This document shows, piece after piece, positions 18,721 to 27,204 of a DNA stretch of 64,000 nt. The notes beneath the pieces were generated by a model that did no database searches, was not told the origin of the DNA, and worked only from the letters and a program-made list of their open reading frames with translations. Origin of the DNA: Mesorhizobium loti (GTDB lineage Bacteria; Pseudomonadota; Alphaproteobacteria; Rhizobiales; Rhizobiaceae); the NCBI RefSeq assembly GCF_003148495.1, contig NZ_QGGH01000003.1, positions 124,001 through 188,000 on the forward strand, read 5' to 3'. The position numbers were made by a program, and so were the translations under genes. Numbering within the stretch: the first letter of the stretch is position 1; each line of letters begins with the position of its first letter.

Positions 18721-19131
18721 ATGAGCATTTCCGAAACCGTGCCCGTATCGCCGGGCGCTCTGTGGACCGGCCGCGCGCTCAGCGGCGTCATCGTGCTGTT
18801 CATGATCTTCGACGGCGTCATCAAGCTGCCGCCGCTCGACATCGTCACCCAGACGATGGTGCCGCTCGGTTGGCCGGCGGATCCGAATGTCGCGCGCATG
18901 CTCGGCATCATCGGCCTGATCTCGACGGCGCTCTACGCCTTGCCGCGCACTGCGGTGCTCGGCGCCATCCTGCTCACCGCCTATATCGGCGGCGCCATCG
19001 CCACCAATCTCCGCGTCGATAATCCGCTGTTCTCGCACACGCTGTTCGGCGTCTATCTCGGCATCATCCTGTGGGGTGGCCTGTATCTGCGCGACCCACG
19101 CGTGCGCGCGCTGATCCCGTTCAGCCGATAG
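18721..19131 (+). CDS. DoxX family membrane protein
   Basis: A 136-residue protein with four hydrophobic segments and the DoxX-type start LWTGRALSGVIVLFMIFDGVIKL. A strong CAGGAGGGACCACC site directly precedes the ATG. The next gene, an SRPBCC lipid-binding-fold protein, follows after 74 bp containing a repeat. Function is unknown; DoxX proteins are associated with redox or detoxification genes in other bacteria. Confidence 0.8.
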   Translation: MSISETVPVSPGALWTGRALSGVIVLFMIFDGVIKLPPLDIVTQTMVPLGWPADPNVARMLGIIGLISTALYALPRTAVLGAILLTAYIGGAIATNLRVDNPLFSHTLFGVYLGIILWGGLYLRDPRVRALIPFSR

Positions 19132-19146
19132 TCTCATTGTTTTGAA

Positions 19147-19190
19147 GCAATTCCGAACAGAAAACCGCTTCACACTTTTCCTGGAATTGC
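19147..19190. repeat. Palindromic GCAATTCC...GGAATTGC element (partial copy)
   Basis: A 44-bp element with perfect 8-bp inverted ends (GCAATTCC / GGAATTGC) and an inner AAAACCGCTTCACACTTTTCC. The inner part is repeated almost exactly at 47146-47163 inside the full-length element 47049-47176. It separates the DoxX and SRPBCC genes. Confidence 0.75.
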
Positions 19191-19205
19191 CTTAGGGAGA
19201 GAAAA

Positions 19206-19733
19206 ATGTTCAGCACCATCCTCATTATCTTGCTCGTCATCATCGCCGCCGTGCTCCTCTATGCCGTGACTCGGCCGAATGATTTCGTCGTCACCCGCAC
19301 CGCCACGATCAAGGCTCCGCCGGAGGCGATCTTCCCGCTGATCAATGATTTCAGCCGTTGGCCGACATGGTCGCCCTACGAAAAGCTCGACCCGCAGATG
19401 AAGCGCACGCTCTCCGGCACCGACAGCGGCAAGGGCGCGGCCTATGCCTGGGAGGGCAACGCCAAGGCCGGCAAGGGGCGCATGGAGATCGTCAATTCGG
19501 TGCCGTCCTCGCTGGTGTCGCTGAAACTCGATTTTGAGAAGCCGTTCAGGGCCAACAACAATGTCGACTTCACCCTGACGCCGTCGGGCGACAACACCGC
19601 CGTCACCTGGGCGATGCGAGGCGGCCGGCCCTTCATCGCCAAGCTGATGGGCCTGTTCATGAACTTCGACACGCTGATCGGCAAGGATTTCGAGGTCGGC
19701 CTCGCCAATCTGAAGCGTCTCGGCGAAAAGTGA
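19206..19733 (+). CDS. SRPBCC/polyketide cyclase-like protein, membrane-anchored
   Basis: A 175-residue protein with an N-terminal membrane helix (about 3-21, LIILLVIIAAVLLYAV) and a START/SRPBCC hydrophobic-cavity domain from about 28 (VTRTATIKAPPEAIFPLINDFSRWPTWSPYE) to the end. GGGAGA precedes the ATG. Such domains bind lipids or aromatic ligands; no ligand can be named. Likely cotranscribed with doxX. Confidence 0.8.
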   Translation: MFSTILIILLVIIAAVLLYAVTRPNDFVVTRTATIKAPPEAIFPLINDFSRWPTWSPYEKLDPQMKRTLSGTDSGKGAAYAWEGNAKAGKGRMEIVNSVPSSLVSLKLDFEKPFRANNNVDFTLTPSGDNTAVTWAMRGGRPFIAKLMGLFMNFDTLIGKDFEVGLANLKRLGEK

Positions 19734-19735
19734 CG

Positions 19736-19849
19736 TCAGCTGCCCCATCCGGTAAAGCGATCTGGGCTTAGCCACGACCGGGTGATCTGGCCGTTATTGT
19801 TCAGCACGGCATCGACCAGCCAGCGCGCCGTGGCGGGAGCCGCATGCAT
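19736..19849 (-). other. Possible 37-codon small ORF
   Basis: On the minus strand an ATG at 19847-19849 opens a 37-codon frame (starting MHAAPATARWLVDAV, ending FTGWGS) that stops 3 bp from the SRPBCC stop codon. The composition is protein-like (Trp, Asn, Asp present), but no clear ribosome site or homologue is recognised. It could be a C-terminal gene remnant. The remaining bases up to 19976 show nothing else. Confidence 0.2.
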
Positions 19850-19976
19850 TGGAGTGCTGTTCCGCTGCTGGGGAACCTGAATCCTTTGCCGGCATCTCTT
19901 TGGGATCAAATCGCCGAGTTGCGAGTTAGAGACTCGCTTGGCGGCGGAGGCGTTTCCCTATCGGAGAGGAACGACA

Positions 19977-20240
19977 ATGAAGAAAACGATGCTTTTGATG
20001 GCCCTGCTGGTGCCGCTCGCCGCTTGTTCACAAACGGAAAAAGGCGCGGCTGTCGGCGGACTGGGCGGGGCTGCGGTCGGAGCTGCTGTCGCCGGAGACC
20101 CGGTTCAGGGTGCCGTCGTTGGTGGCGCTGTCGGCGCTGTTGCCGGTGCGCTGATCGGCCGGGCGAGCGAGCGTGGCGAATGCCGCTACCGTGATAACCG
20201 TGGCCGCGTCTACATCGACCGCTGCCCGAGCGGCTATTGA
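19977..20240 (+). CDS. Small glycine-zipper lipoprotein
   Basis: An 87-residue envelope protein. The N-terminus has a lipobox (VPLAAC, acylated Cys17). Residues about 24-62 form a glycine zipper (GAAVGGLGGAAVGAAVAG, GAVVGGAVGAVAGALIG), and the C-terminal tail is short and charged (YRDNRGRVYIDRCPSGY). A GGAGAGGAACGAC ribosome site decides the start at 19977. Similar proteins sit in the outer membrane; the role is unknown. A strong terminator follows. Confidence 0.8.
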   Translation: MKKTMLLMALLVPLAACSQTEKGAAVGGLGGAAVGAAVAGDPVQGAVVGGAVGAVAGALIGRASERGECRYRDNRGRVYIDRCPSGY

Positions 20241-20271
20241 TCGGGCCGCGTTCGAAAAATGAAGTCGACAT

Positions 20272-20307
20272 AGCAAAACGGCGGGCCCTGGGGCCCGCCG
20301 TTTTGCT
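20272..20307. terminator. Bidirectional rho-independent terminator
   Basis: Perfect 17-bp arms (AGCAAAACGGCGGGCCC and its complement) with a minimal loop, flanked by A-run and T-run (AAAAC...GTTTT). It lies between the convergent lipoprotein and rpsP genes and can serve both. Confidence 0.9.
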
Positions 20308-20327
20308 GGATGCGATAGAGAAATAAC

Positions 20328-20729
20328 TTATTCGGCGGTGGCGGCTTCCGCCTCGGCCGGTGCTGCTGCGGCGGCGGCAACAGCGGCTGCGGCGTCTTCC
20401 TGCGCCTTCTTCAGAAGGGCAGCGCGTTCCTGCGCCTTCTTGCCCGGCTCGGCCTTCTTCGGGTTGGAGCGGGCATCGCGCTTGACGAGGCCGGCTTCGT
20501 CGAGGAAGCGCAGCACGCGGTCGGTCGGCTGGGCGCCGTGCGCCAGCCAATGCTTGACGCGGTCGGCGTCGACCTTGACGCGTTCGCCATCCTTGGGCAG
20601 CAGCGGGTTCCAGGAGCCGATCGACTCGATGAACCGGCCGTCGCGCGGCGAACGGGCGTCGGCGATGACGACGTGGTAGTAAGGACGCTTCTTCGAGCCC
20701 GCACGGGCCAGTCGGATCTTCAAGGGCAT
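20328..20729 (-). CDS. rpsP: 30S ribosomal protein S16
   Basis: A 133-residue S16. The core (1-80) is canonical: [41 protein letters not shown] long Lys/Ala/Glu-rich tail (about 88-133, ending in alanine runs) is beyond the roughly 80-residue minimal protein; such extensions are common in Rhizobiales. It is the last gene of the ffh-chorismate mutase-rpsP set and is followed by a terminator rather than by rimM-trmD-rplS. Confidence 0.97.
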   Translation of the reverse strand: MPLKIRLARAGSKKRPYYHVVIADARSPRDGRFIESIGSWNPLLPKDGERVKVDADRVKHWLAHGAQPTDRVLRFLDEAGLVKRDARSNPKKAEPGKKAQERAALLKKAQEDAAAAVAAAAAAPAEAEAATAE

Positions 20730-20768
20730 TTCTTTTCTCCTAAAAACTCTAAGTTCGTTGATTGGGTT

Positions 20769-21101
20769 TCAGTTGGTTTTCGTCACGCCGTTGGAAGTGG
20801 AAGCGGCGATCTGTTCGTGGTGGCGGATCACTTCGCGGACGACGAAGTTGAGGAATTTTTCCGCGAAATCCGGGTCGAGATGGGCATCCTTCGCCAGCTG
20901 GCGCAGCCGGGCGATCTGCTGCTGCTCGCGCGCCGGGTCGGCCGGCGGCAGGCCATGCGTCGCCTTCAGCACGCCAACCGCCTTGGTGCAGCGGAAGCGC
21001 TCGGCCAGCATGTGGATGAGGGCTGCGTCGATGTTGTCGATCGAGGCGCGGTAATCGGCCAGGATGGTGCGGGCGTCGGCCATATCTTTCTCTTCGTTCA
21101 T
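20769..21101 (-). CDS. Chorismate mutase, AroQ class
   Basis: A 110-residue all-helical chorismate mutase converting chorismate to prephenate for Phe and Tyr. Key features: ILADYRASIDNIDAALIHMLAERFRCTKAVGVLKATHGLPPADPAREQQQI, with the first-helix Arg and the K-x6-P-x3-R-E pattern of the AroQ active site. The start MNEEKDM at 21101 has GAGGA overlapping the ffh stop; an alternative MADART at 21083 is possible. It lies between ffh and rpsP, as in other rhizobia. Confidence 0.92.
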   Translation of the reverse strand: MNEEKDMADARTILADYRASIDNIDAALIHMLAERFRCTKAVGVLKATHGLPPADPAREQQQIARLRQLAKDAHLDPDFAEKFLNFVVREVIRHHEQIAASTSNGVTKTN

Positions 21102-21108
21102 GGCGTCC

Positions 21109-22707
21109 TCACTTCTTCTTGCCAAGGCCGGGCAGCCCGCCGCCGCCGAGACCGGGAAGCCCGGGAAGTTTCATGCCGCCGGGCAGACCGGGCAGGCCAC
21201 CGCCGCCGGGAAGGCCTTTCATGCCGCCACCGAGACCGGCCGCCTGCGCCTGCTTCTGCAAGGCTTCGAGCTGCTTGGGATCCATCTTCGACAGGTCCGG
21301 CATGCCGCCGCCCATCATGCCGCCCATGCCGCCAGGCATCATGCCGCCGAGGCCCATCTTGGAGGCGAGACCGCCCATCATGCCGCGCATCAGGCCGCCG
21401 CCTTTGCCCTTGCCGCCCATCGCCTTCATCATGTCGGCCATGCCGCGATGCATCTTGAGCAGCTTGTTGATTTCGGCCGCGTCGGTGCCGGAACCGGCGG
21501 CGATGCGCTTCTTGCGTGAATGCTTGAGAAGGTCGGGGTTGGCGCGCTCGGCCTTGGTCATCGACGAGATGATGGCGAGCTGGCGGCCGAACATCTTGTC
21601 GTCGAGACCGGCGGCGGCCATCTGGTCCTTCATCTTGCCCATGCCGGGCATCATGCCCATGATGCCGCCCATGCCGCCCATCTTCGACATCTGCTGAAGC
21701 TGGCTGGCGAGGTCGTTCAGGTCGAACTTGCCCGACTGCATCTTCTTGGCCATCGCCGCCGCCTGTTCGGCGTCGATGTTTTCTGCGGCCTTTTCGACGA
21801 GCGAGACAATGTCGCCCATGCCGAGGATGCGGTCGGCGATGCGCTTGGGGTGGAATTCCTCCAGCCCGTCCATCTTTTCGCCGGTGCCGATCAGCTTGAT
21901 CGGCTTGCCGGTGACGGCGCGCATCGAAAGGGCTGCACCACCGCGGCCGTCGCCGTCCATGCGGGTCAGCACGAGACCGGTGATGCCGACGCGCTCGTCG
22001 AAGCTCTTGGCCAGATTGACGGCGTCCTGGCCGGTCAGCGAGTCGGCGACCAGCAGGATTTCGTGTGGGCTCGACACCTTCTTGATGTCGGCCATCTCGA
22101 CCATCAGCGGTTCGTCGATATGGGTGCGGCCGGCGGTGTCGAGGATGACGACGTCATGGCCGCCGAGCTTGGCCGCCTGCACGGCGCGGCGCGCGATGTC
22201 GACCGGCGACTGCCCGTCGATGATCGGCAGCGTGGCGACCTTGACCTGTTCGCCGAGTTGGCGCAGCTGCTCCTGCGCGGCGGGGCGCCGCGTGTCGAGC
22301 GAGGCCATCAGAACCTTCTTGTTCTGACGCTCGGAAAGGCGCTTGGCGATCTTGGCCGAAGTGGTCGTCTTGCCGGACCCCTGCAGGCCGACCATCATGA
22401 TGACGACCGGGGCCGGGGCATTGAGATCGATGGCGACGCCTTCGGCGCCGAGCATCTCGACCAGTTCGTCATGGACGATCTTGACGACCATCTGGCCGGG
22501 CTTGATCGACTTGACCACGGCGGCGCCGACGGCCTTCTCGCGCACCTTGTCGGTGAAGGAGCGCACCACTTCCAGCGCCACGTCGGCTTCGAGCAGCGCA
22601 CGGCGCACCTCGCGCAGCGCCGCCGAGACATCAGCCTCCGACAGGGCACCGCGGCCGGTGAGGCCGTTCAGGATGGAGCCAAGGCGCTCCTGAAGCGATT
22701 CAAACAT
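21109..22707 (-). CDS. ffh: Signal recognition particle protein Ffh
   Basis: A 532-residue SRP54 GTPase that binds signal sequences with 4.5S RNA. The N domain (1-90), G domain with GLQGSGKTTTSAKIA, DTAGRTHIDE and TRMDGDGRGG, and the M domain (from about 325) with the RNA-binding GSGTDAAEINKLLKMH are present. The C-terminus from about residue 425 is a glycine- and methionine-rich tail (GGMGGMMGG, LPGLPGG), longer than in E. coli Ffh. Its receptor FtsY is also in this window. Leads the ffh-chorismate mutase-rpsP group. Confidence 0.97.
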   Translation of the reverse strand: MFESLQERLGSILNGLTGRGALSEADVSAALREVRRALLEADVALEVVRSFTDKVREKAVGAAVVKSIKPGQMVVKIVHDELVEMLGAEGVAIDLNAPAPVVIMMVGLQGSGKTTTSAKIAKRLSERQNKKVLMASLDTRRPAAQEQLRQLGEQVKVATLPIIDGQSPVDIARRAVQAAKLGGHDVVILDTAGRTHIDEPLMVEMADIKKVSSPHEILLVADSLTGQDAVNLAKSFDERVGITGLVLTRMDGDGRGGAALSMRAVTGKPIKLIGTGEKMDGLEEFHPKRIADRILGMGDIVSLVEKAAENIDAEQAAAMAKKMQSGKFDLNDLASQLQQMSKMGGMGGIMGMMPGMGKMKDQMAAAGLDDKMFGRQLAIISSMTKAERANPDLLKHSRKKRIAAGSGTDAAEINKLLKMHRGMADMMKAMGGKGKGGGLMRGMMGGLASKMGLGGMMPGGMGGMMGGGMPDLSKMDPKQLEALQKQAQAAGLGGGMKGLPGGGGLPGLPGGMKLPGLPGLGGGGLPGLGKKK

Positions 22708-22792
22708 CGATCTTCCTTCAATCTCGGTTCATTCGACCCGAGAGGTAATGCGTTCGCGCCAAGTGTCCAAGCAAAAGCCCAAAACCAAAAAG

Positions 22793-22821
22793 CACCCGGG
22801 GGCGCTCAGCGCTGCCGGGTG
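22793..22821 (-). terminator. Probable terminator upstream of ffh
   Basis: Arms CACCCGG / CCGGGTG with an inner GCGCT-AGCGC stem. Read on the minus strand it is followed by GCTTTTTGGTTTT, so it would end transcripts coming from the CPBP gene before ffh. Confidence 0.6.
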
Positions 22822-22849
22822 TTGGCCTCCAGGATCGATTTACAGCACT

Positions 22850-22939
22850 TCACCTCAAAGAGGTTTCGGCGTCCTGGTCGGCTTGCTCGGAGTGATACTC
22901 GTCGCGGAATTCGGGGCGTGTAGACAGGAAATCGGCCAC
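22850..22939 (-). other. Possible small ORF between the CPBP gene and its terminator
   Basis: An open frame on the minus strand ends at 22850 with a polar, protein-like sequence (ADFLSTRPEFRDEYHSEQ...). No ATG is in frame; a GTG at 22939 would give 29 residues but has no clear ribosome site. It could be a remnant C-terminus. Weak candidate only. Confidence 0.2.
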
Positions 22940-22982
22940 GGAGTCAAGACAAGGCCCATATCGGGCCGTCCCCAGGCTGCAT

Positions 22983-23945
22983 TCAGGCCGTGCTCGACCG
23001 GTCGGGCAACTCAGCGGCAACCCTGAGCGGCGAGCGCGGATGCAAAAGCAGCACAATCGTCAGCAGGCTGCAGGCGATGCCGATGAAGGCGATGAGAACC
23101 GCATCATATGTCGTCCAGCCCGGCCCTTCGAGCGGCCTGGCGGTGAACAAAGCGAAGGAATTGTAGCTCTCCTGATGCGAGATCAGCAGAAACCCGGTCA
23201 GATTGTTGCCGAGATGAGCGCCCAAGGCGGCGCCGAGATTGCCGGTGGCATAGACGACAAGCGTCAGCAGCAGCACGAAAGCGGCGATCGAGGCGAGCAC
23301 GCAGGCGTTGATGGCGGGCGACGCGCCTGTGCTCCAATGCAGCGACGTGAACAGCAAGGCGGGCAACAGAGCCCAGATGAACGGGCTCCTGAACCGGTTG
23401 GCCAGGCCGCGCAGCAGATAGCCGCGAAACAGCATTTCTTCGGACGAGGTCTGCAACAAAGTGAGCGCGGCGATCGGGATCGCGAACAGCAGCCAGGACG
23501 ACAGGCTGATCGTGCCGCGCGCGATCTGCGGCTGCAGCAGATAGAGCAGGATCTCGGATATGAGCGAGGTGATCAGCACCGCGATCAGCCCCTTGAGGAA
23601 GCCCGACCATGAAATACGATGGCTGACGCCGATCAGCGCCGATAGCTTCTCGCCATGCACCCAGCGCATGGCAACCCACAGGCCGATCCAGATGCCGGCG
23701 AACGAGACGAGCGCGGTGAGGATGCCGATGGGCGAGGCGAGGAAGTCCTGCATTACCCCGCCTGGTGGCGGAGCCGCTGATGCCTGCCAGGTGAAGAAAA
23801 CGTAGGTGCCGCAGAACAGCACGGCCGCGGTCGTGGCGGCCCAGAACAGGACCACGATCGCCGTTCCGAGGAAAAGGCGCGGCAACGTCGTCCTGGCGTT
23901 CGGCGAGCGCCTATAGCGCTCGAAGGCGGCCGAATCGATCGTCAC
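22983..23945 (-). CDS. CPBP family intramembrane metalloprotease
   Basis: A 320-residue, multi-pass membrane protein of the CAAX protease/bacteriocin-processing (Abi, PF02517) family. The glutamates of motif 1 lie in SSEEMLFRGYLLRGL, followed by LLFTSLHWSTG (motif with the metal-ligand His) and HLGNNLTG (third motif His/Asn). I choose the GTG at 23945 because AAAGGAG lies 7 bases upstream; the upstream ATG at 23963 would add six residues only. Substrate unknown. Confidence 0.85.
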   Translation of the reverse strand: MTIDSAAFERYRRSPNARTTLPRLFLGTAIVVLFWAATTAAVLFCGTYVFFTWQASAAPPPGGVMQDFLASPIGILTALVSFAGIWIGLWVAMRWVHGEKLSALIGVSHRISWSGFLKGLIAVLITSLISEILLYLLQPQIARGTISLSSWLLFAIPIAALTLLQTSSEEMLFRGYLLRGLANRFRSPFIWALLPALLFTSLHWSTGASPAINACVLASIAAFVLLLTLVVYATGNLGAALGAHLGNNLTGFLLISHQESYNSFALFTARPLEGPGWTTYDAVLIAFIGIACSLLTIVLLLHPRSPLRVAAELPDRSSTA

Positions 23946-23994
23946 GCTGGCTCCTTTGCCCAATTCATCGCCTGTTGATCTAGCCGATGGTCCG

Positions 23995-24014
23995 GAAAAT
24001 CGGAATCGATTTTC
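23995..24014. repeat. GAAAATCG-GAAT-CGATTTTC palindrome
   Basis: Perfect 8-bp arms with a 4-base loop, preceded by GGTCCG. This resembles the dispersed palindrome built around GGAAAATCGATTTTCC in Mesorhizobium intergenic DNA. It lies upstream of the CPBP gene; a role in its expression is not indicated. Confidence 0.5.
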
Positions 24015-24135
24015 GCAAAGGAATCACGCACGGATGACCGCCGCACGTCCAGACATGCGTGGCCCTGCCGGATCGACCGCCTGCAGGTCACCGGGCGGTC
24101 GCTGCTGTCGCGGCGGCCGCCTGTGCTAATTCATG

Positions 24136-24735
24136 TCAGCGCACGACGTACATGATGCGCCGCGTCTGTGGATCGATCAGCGCCGGCTGGCCGTTCACAT
24201 AGACATAGCGGTAGTTGTAGTCCGGAATCTCGCGCAGTTCGACGGTGTCGGGCAAGGTCGCGCCGGTCACCACCTCGCCGTCGAGATAGACGGGGTCGAG
24301 GCGATGCGTGTCGACATAGGTTCTGATTTCGGGCGGAGGCGGGGGGAAGGCGTCCTCGACCGGCTCACCGCCAACGATCGCGCCGGTATAATCGGTCGAG
24401 TAGTTGCCGATGTCTTCCGGCGGCGAGACGACAGCAACGCTGGAACGCCGCTGCGTCAGCACGACCCGGCTGCCACCGAAATCAGCCGTCACATAGTCGG
24501 AATAGACCCAACCCTGGCCGCCGGCCTCGGCTATGGTGCACCATTTGCTGTTTTCCATGCAGCCATTGAGCGTCGCCGACTGCCCGGCGGCGAGCACGCC
24601 GATGACAGGATATTGCGGACCAGGCCCGGCTCGGACGTTGAGATCGGTGACGGCGGAGACGGCGGTGTCGGCAAAGGCGGCGCCCGACATCGCGGTCAGC
24701 ATTCCGGCGACCGCCGGAAACAATAGAGATTTCAT
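24136..24735 (-). CDS. Secreted SH3-domain protein with DUF1236-like C-terminus
   Basis: A 199-residue exported protein: signal peptide 1-22 (ending AAFA), bacterial SH3 domain about 28-85 (VTDLNVRAGPGPQYPVIGVLAAGQ...WCTIAEAGGQGWVYSDYV), a proline-rich linker near 130, and a C-terminal segment (YVDTHRLDPVYLDGEVVTGATLPDTVELREIPDYNYRYVYVNGQPALIDP) typical of DUF1236. SH3b domains often bind cell-wall peptides. The role is unknown. Confidence 0.83.
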   Translation of the reverse strand: MKSLLFPAVAGMLTAMSGAAFADTAVSAVTDLNVRAGPGPQYPVIGVLAAGQSATLNGCMENSKWCTIAEAGGQGWVYSDYVTADFGGSRVVLTQRRSSVAVVSPPEDIGNYSTDYTGAIVGGEPVEDAFPPPPPEIRTYVDTHRLDPVYLDGEVVTGATLPDTVELREIPDYNYRYVYVNGQPALIDPQTRRIMYVVR

Positions 24736-24798
24736 GGTTTCTCTCCGTTTTCATGGGCCCTCGCCAGCGAAAACGGGTCAGCGGCTTATGCGTTCCCG

Positions 24799-25896
24799 CT
24801 AAAACGCCTGCGCCAACTCACGATTTGTTCCCTGTTCTTTCGGCAAGCCGGTCAGAAGTTCGTGAACGAAGGCCAATTTCCGCGCCGTGACGTCCGAAAT
24901 GACGAAGGGGTAGAGGTCGGGCAGGCCCATGCAGCGGTTGATCGAATTGGAGGCTTCCGACAGCACCAGCCAGCGGGCAAGGATCTTTTCGAAAGGCTCG
25001 GGCGCGGTCGCCGGCTCCGAAGGTGCGGCCTGCAGCCCGCCGCCGGTGTCGCCCTGCGGCAAGTCGTTGGCCTCCACTGTCTCCAGCCGGCCGAGCGGAA
25101 AGTTCAGCGCGTGGACCATTTCCAGCGTGTCGGTGATGTGCAGGTGGTGGGCCCAGGTCTCGGCCCAGTCCTCCCACGGATGCGAGGTGGCATAGGCCGA
25201 GATGTGGCCTTGCTGCCAGTCGGGCGCGGCACCATTGACGTAGTAGGTCTTCAACGCCCGCTCGTAGTCGGCGCGCTCATCGCCGAACAGCGCGCGGAAA
25301 GCTTCCAGCCTTTGCGGATCGTCGCGGATCAGGCGGTCCCAGTAATAATGGCCGAGCTCATGGCGGAAATGGCCGAGCAAGGTGCGATAGTTCTCGCCCA
25401 TCTCGACACGCCGCTTCTCGCGCTCGGCCGAGTCCGCCTCGGCGACGTTGAGCGTGATCAGGCCATTGTCGTGGCCGGTCAGGATGCGCTCGCCGCCGGG
25501 GCCGCCGCCGATCGGGTCGGCGAGGAAGTCGAAGGCCAGGCCGATCTCGTCGGCGGGGGTCTGCTTGGGCGCCACCGGCAGGCCGAAGGCCAGAAGCGAG
25601 TAGATGGCGCGCTTCTTCGCCGCCTCGACGCGGATCCAGCGGCGGCGGTTGCCGTCGACGGAGAGGTTGGGGATCAGCTGGTTCAGCACGCAGGCGCGGC
25701 AAAAACCCTGTCCCGGCTCGGCCATCCAGTTGCAGGCGCATTCGTCGGCATTGGTGCACTGGAAGATGCCGTCGATATCAGACAGCGCAAAGCGGGCGTG
25801 CTCGGGATCGTAGAGCACGAGACTCCTGCAGTTCAGGCACTGGGCGTTCTCGAAGTAGAGACGGTGGCCGCAATGCGGGCAGTCGAAGAGTTTCAT
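24799..25896 (-). CDS. Putative zinc-binding metallopeptidase
   Basis: A 365-residue cytosolic protein. It begins with zinc-ribbon cysteines (C6, C9, C20, C23), then a second Cys cluster (C47, C53, C55, C66, C69), and carries the metallopeptidase motif HELGH (H179-H183) in FRHELGHYYWDRL, with an acidic HPWEDWAETWAHHLH downstream that could supply the third ligand. The whole matches the putative zinc-binding metallopeptidase family (PF15887-like). No neighbour shares its orientation closely, and substrate is unknown. Confidence 0.85.
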   Translation of the reverse strand: MKLFDCPHCGHRLYFENAQCLNCRSLVLYDPEHARFALSDIDGIFQCTNADECACNWMAEPGQGFCRACVLNQLIPNLSVDGNRRRWIRVEAAKKRAIYSLLAFGLPVAPKQTPADEIGLAFDFLADPIGGGPGGERILTGHDNGLITLNVAEADSAEREKRRVEMGENYRTLLGHFRHELGHYYWDRLIRDDPQRLEAFRALFGDERADYERALKTYYVNGAAPDWQQGHISAYATSHPWEDWAETWAHHLHITDTLEMVHALNFPLGRLETVEANDLPQGDTGGGLQAAPSEPATAPEPFEKILARWLVLSEASNSINRCMGLPDLYPFVISDVTARKLAFVHELLTGLPKEQGTNRELAQAF

Positions 25897-25929
25897 CTCG
25901 ATCTCAAACCTTCAGAGCCAGCATATGTG

Positions 25930-26083
25930 GGGCGGCACGTGCCCAACGCCAACCGCCGGCCGGCGTTCCGCATCTCTCGAAGCTATTTAAGCTGGGCGAA
26001 GGAAAGGCCTGCCGCCTGCAGGGCCTGGCGGCGGCAAGACCCGCCGAACCGGCGCCGATGATCACGACATCAACGTCTTCCAT
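25930..26083 (-). pseudogene. Remnant of an FAD-dependent oxidoreductase N-terminus
   Basis: An ATG at 26081-26083, with GGCGGAAAC before it, opens MEDVDVVIIGAGSAGLAAA, a textbook Rossmann FAD-binding start. After about 19 codons the frame is broken: in the next frame the sequence continues like an amine-oxidase (..LQAAGLSFAQLK) and reaches an in-frame TAG, and no downstream domain remains before the metallopeptidase gene. The rest of 25897-26225 carries only the MltB leader with an AGGAGA site. Confidence 0.65.
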
Positions 26084-26225
26084 TGCGTTTCCGCCACAAT
26101 AATCACTTGATCGTAGGCAAATTCCCCTTCATTGGCCAGCGTAGCGCCGGGGGACGGTGACAATTGCGCGTTTCACTGGCAAATTCGCAACCGGGACGTG
26201 ATTCAGGCAATCAGGAGAAAAAAGC

Positions 26226-27023
26226 ATGGCATTACTTGCCAAGGGAAAGATGTTTGCATCGGCCGTGGTGGCGGTGCTTGCGCTGGCTACGGGCGCGCAG
26301 GCGGCGGCCAGCTGCGGCAAGACCGGCGCCGGATTCGAGGCTTGGAAGCCGGAGTTCGCCGCGGAAGCCAAGTCCGAAGGTGTAGGCCCCAAGGGTCTGG
26401 CCGCTCTGGCCGGCGCGAGCTACGCAACAAAGACGATCTCCGTCGACCGCGGCATTCACAAGGCTTTCAGCGGCTCGGTGGATGATTTCATGAAGCGCCG
26501 TGGCGGGGCCGCGATCATTTCCAAGGGCCGGTCGCTGAAGAAGTCGAACGCGGCACTGTTTTCCCAGATCGAAGCGAACTACGGCGTGTCGCCGGGTGTG
26601 TTGCTCGCCATCTGGGGTATGGAAACCGGGTTCGGTTCCGCCATGGGCAACCAGAATACGGTCTCAGCCATTTTGACGCTTGCCTATGATTGCCGCCGTC
26701 CGGGTTTCTTTTACCCACATGCCATTGCGGCCCTGAAGCTGGTTGACCGCGGGGCGTTGACAGCCTCGTCGGTCGGCGCCGCGCATGGCGAGATTGGCCA
26801 CACGCAGTTCCTGCCGGGAAATGTCTTGAAGTATGGCGTCGGCAGCGGAAACCTGCGCGACAAGGGCACTGCGCTGGCTTCCACCGCCAACTTCCTCAAG
26901 GGTCATGGCTGGCGTGCCGGCGCGAGCGCGAGCGCGAATATGGGCGCAATTGCCGGCTGGAATTCCGCAAGCGTCTATCAGCAGGCGATCGCCCGCATCG
27001 CCACGGCGATCGATGGCGACTGA
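26226..27023 (+). CDS. Lytic murein transglycosylase, MltB/SLT_2 type
   Basis: A 265-residue periplasmic muramidase-like enzyme. Signal peptide about 1-27 (ending AQAA); catalytic Glu133 in LLAIWGMETGFGS; substrate-groove motif HGEIGHTQFLPGNVLKYGV. It has one SLT_2 domain and lacks the extra C-terminal peptidoglycan-binding module of longer relatives. Strong AGGAGAAAAAAGC ribosome site. Followed by a terminator, so probably monocistronic. Confidence 0.88.
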   Translation: MALLAKGKMFASAVVAVLALATGAQAAASCGKTGAGFEAWKPEFAAEAKSEGVGPKGLAALAGASYATKTISVDRGIHKAFSGSVDDFMKRRGGAAIISKGRSLKKSNAALFSQIEANYGVSPGVLLAIWGMETGFGSAMGNQNTVSAILTLAYDCRRPGFFYPHAIAALKLVDRGALTASSVGAAHGEIGHTQFLPGNVLKYGVGSGNLRDKGTALASTANFLKGHGWRAGASASANMGAIAGWNSASVYQQAIARIATAIDGD

Positions 27024-27053
27024 TAACGGATAGCAGTCTCTGTTCGACAGAAT

Positions 27054-27078
27054 AGCCCGGCCTTGCGCCGGGCTTTTT
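27054..27078 (+). terminator. Rho-independent terminator after the transglycosylase
   Basis: AGCCCGG-CCTTGCG-CCGGGCT stem-loop followed by TTTTTGTTG, 30 bp downstream of the stop codon. Confidence 0.85.
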
Positions 27079-27170
27079 GTTGATGGTCCCGAACGCGGCG
27101 CGGATGCAGGGTCTTAGCAGGGTCTTAATTGAGCAAGACTTGCCTCGCGCCAAGCTGTGCGAGGCCCCGT

Positions 27171-27204
27171 CTCAATTCACAGTCACTCTCAATTCACGGT
27201 CACA
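27171..27204. repeat. 17-bp tandem duplication at a stop codon
   Basis: CTCAATTCACAGTCACT is followed at once by CTCAATTCACGGTCACA (two or three differences). The second unit contains the stop codon of the minus-strand gene ending at 27189. Confidence 0.75.
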
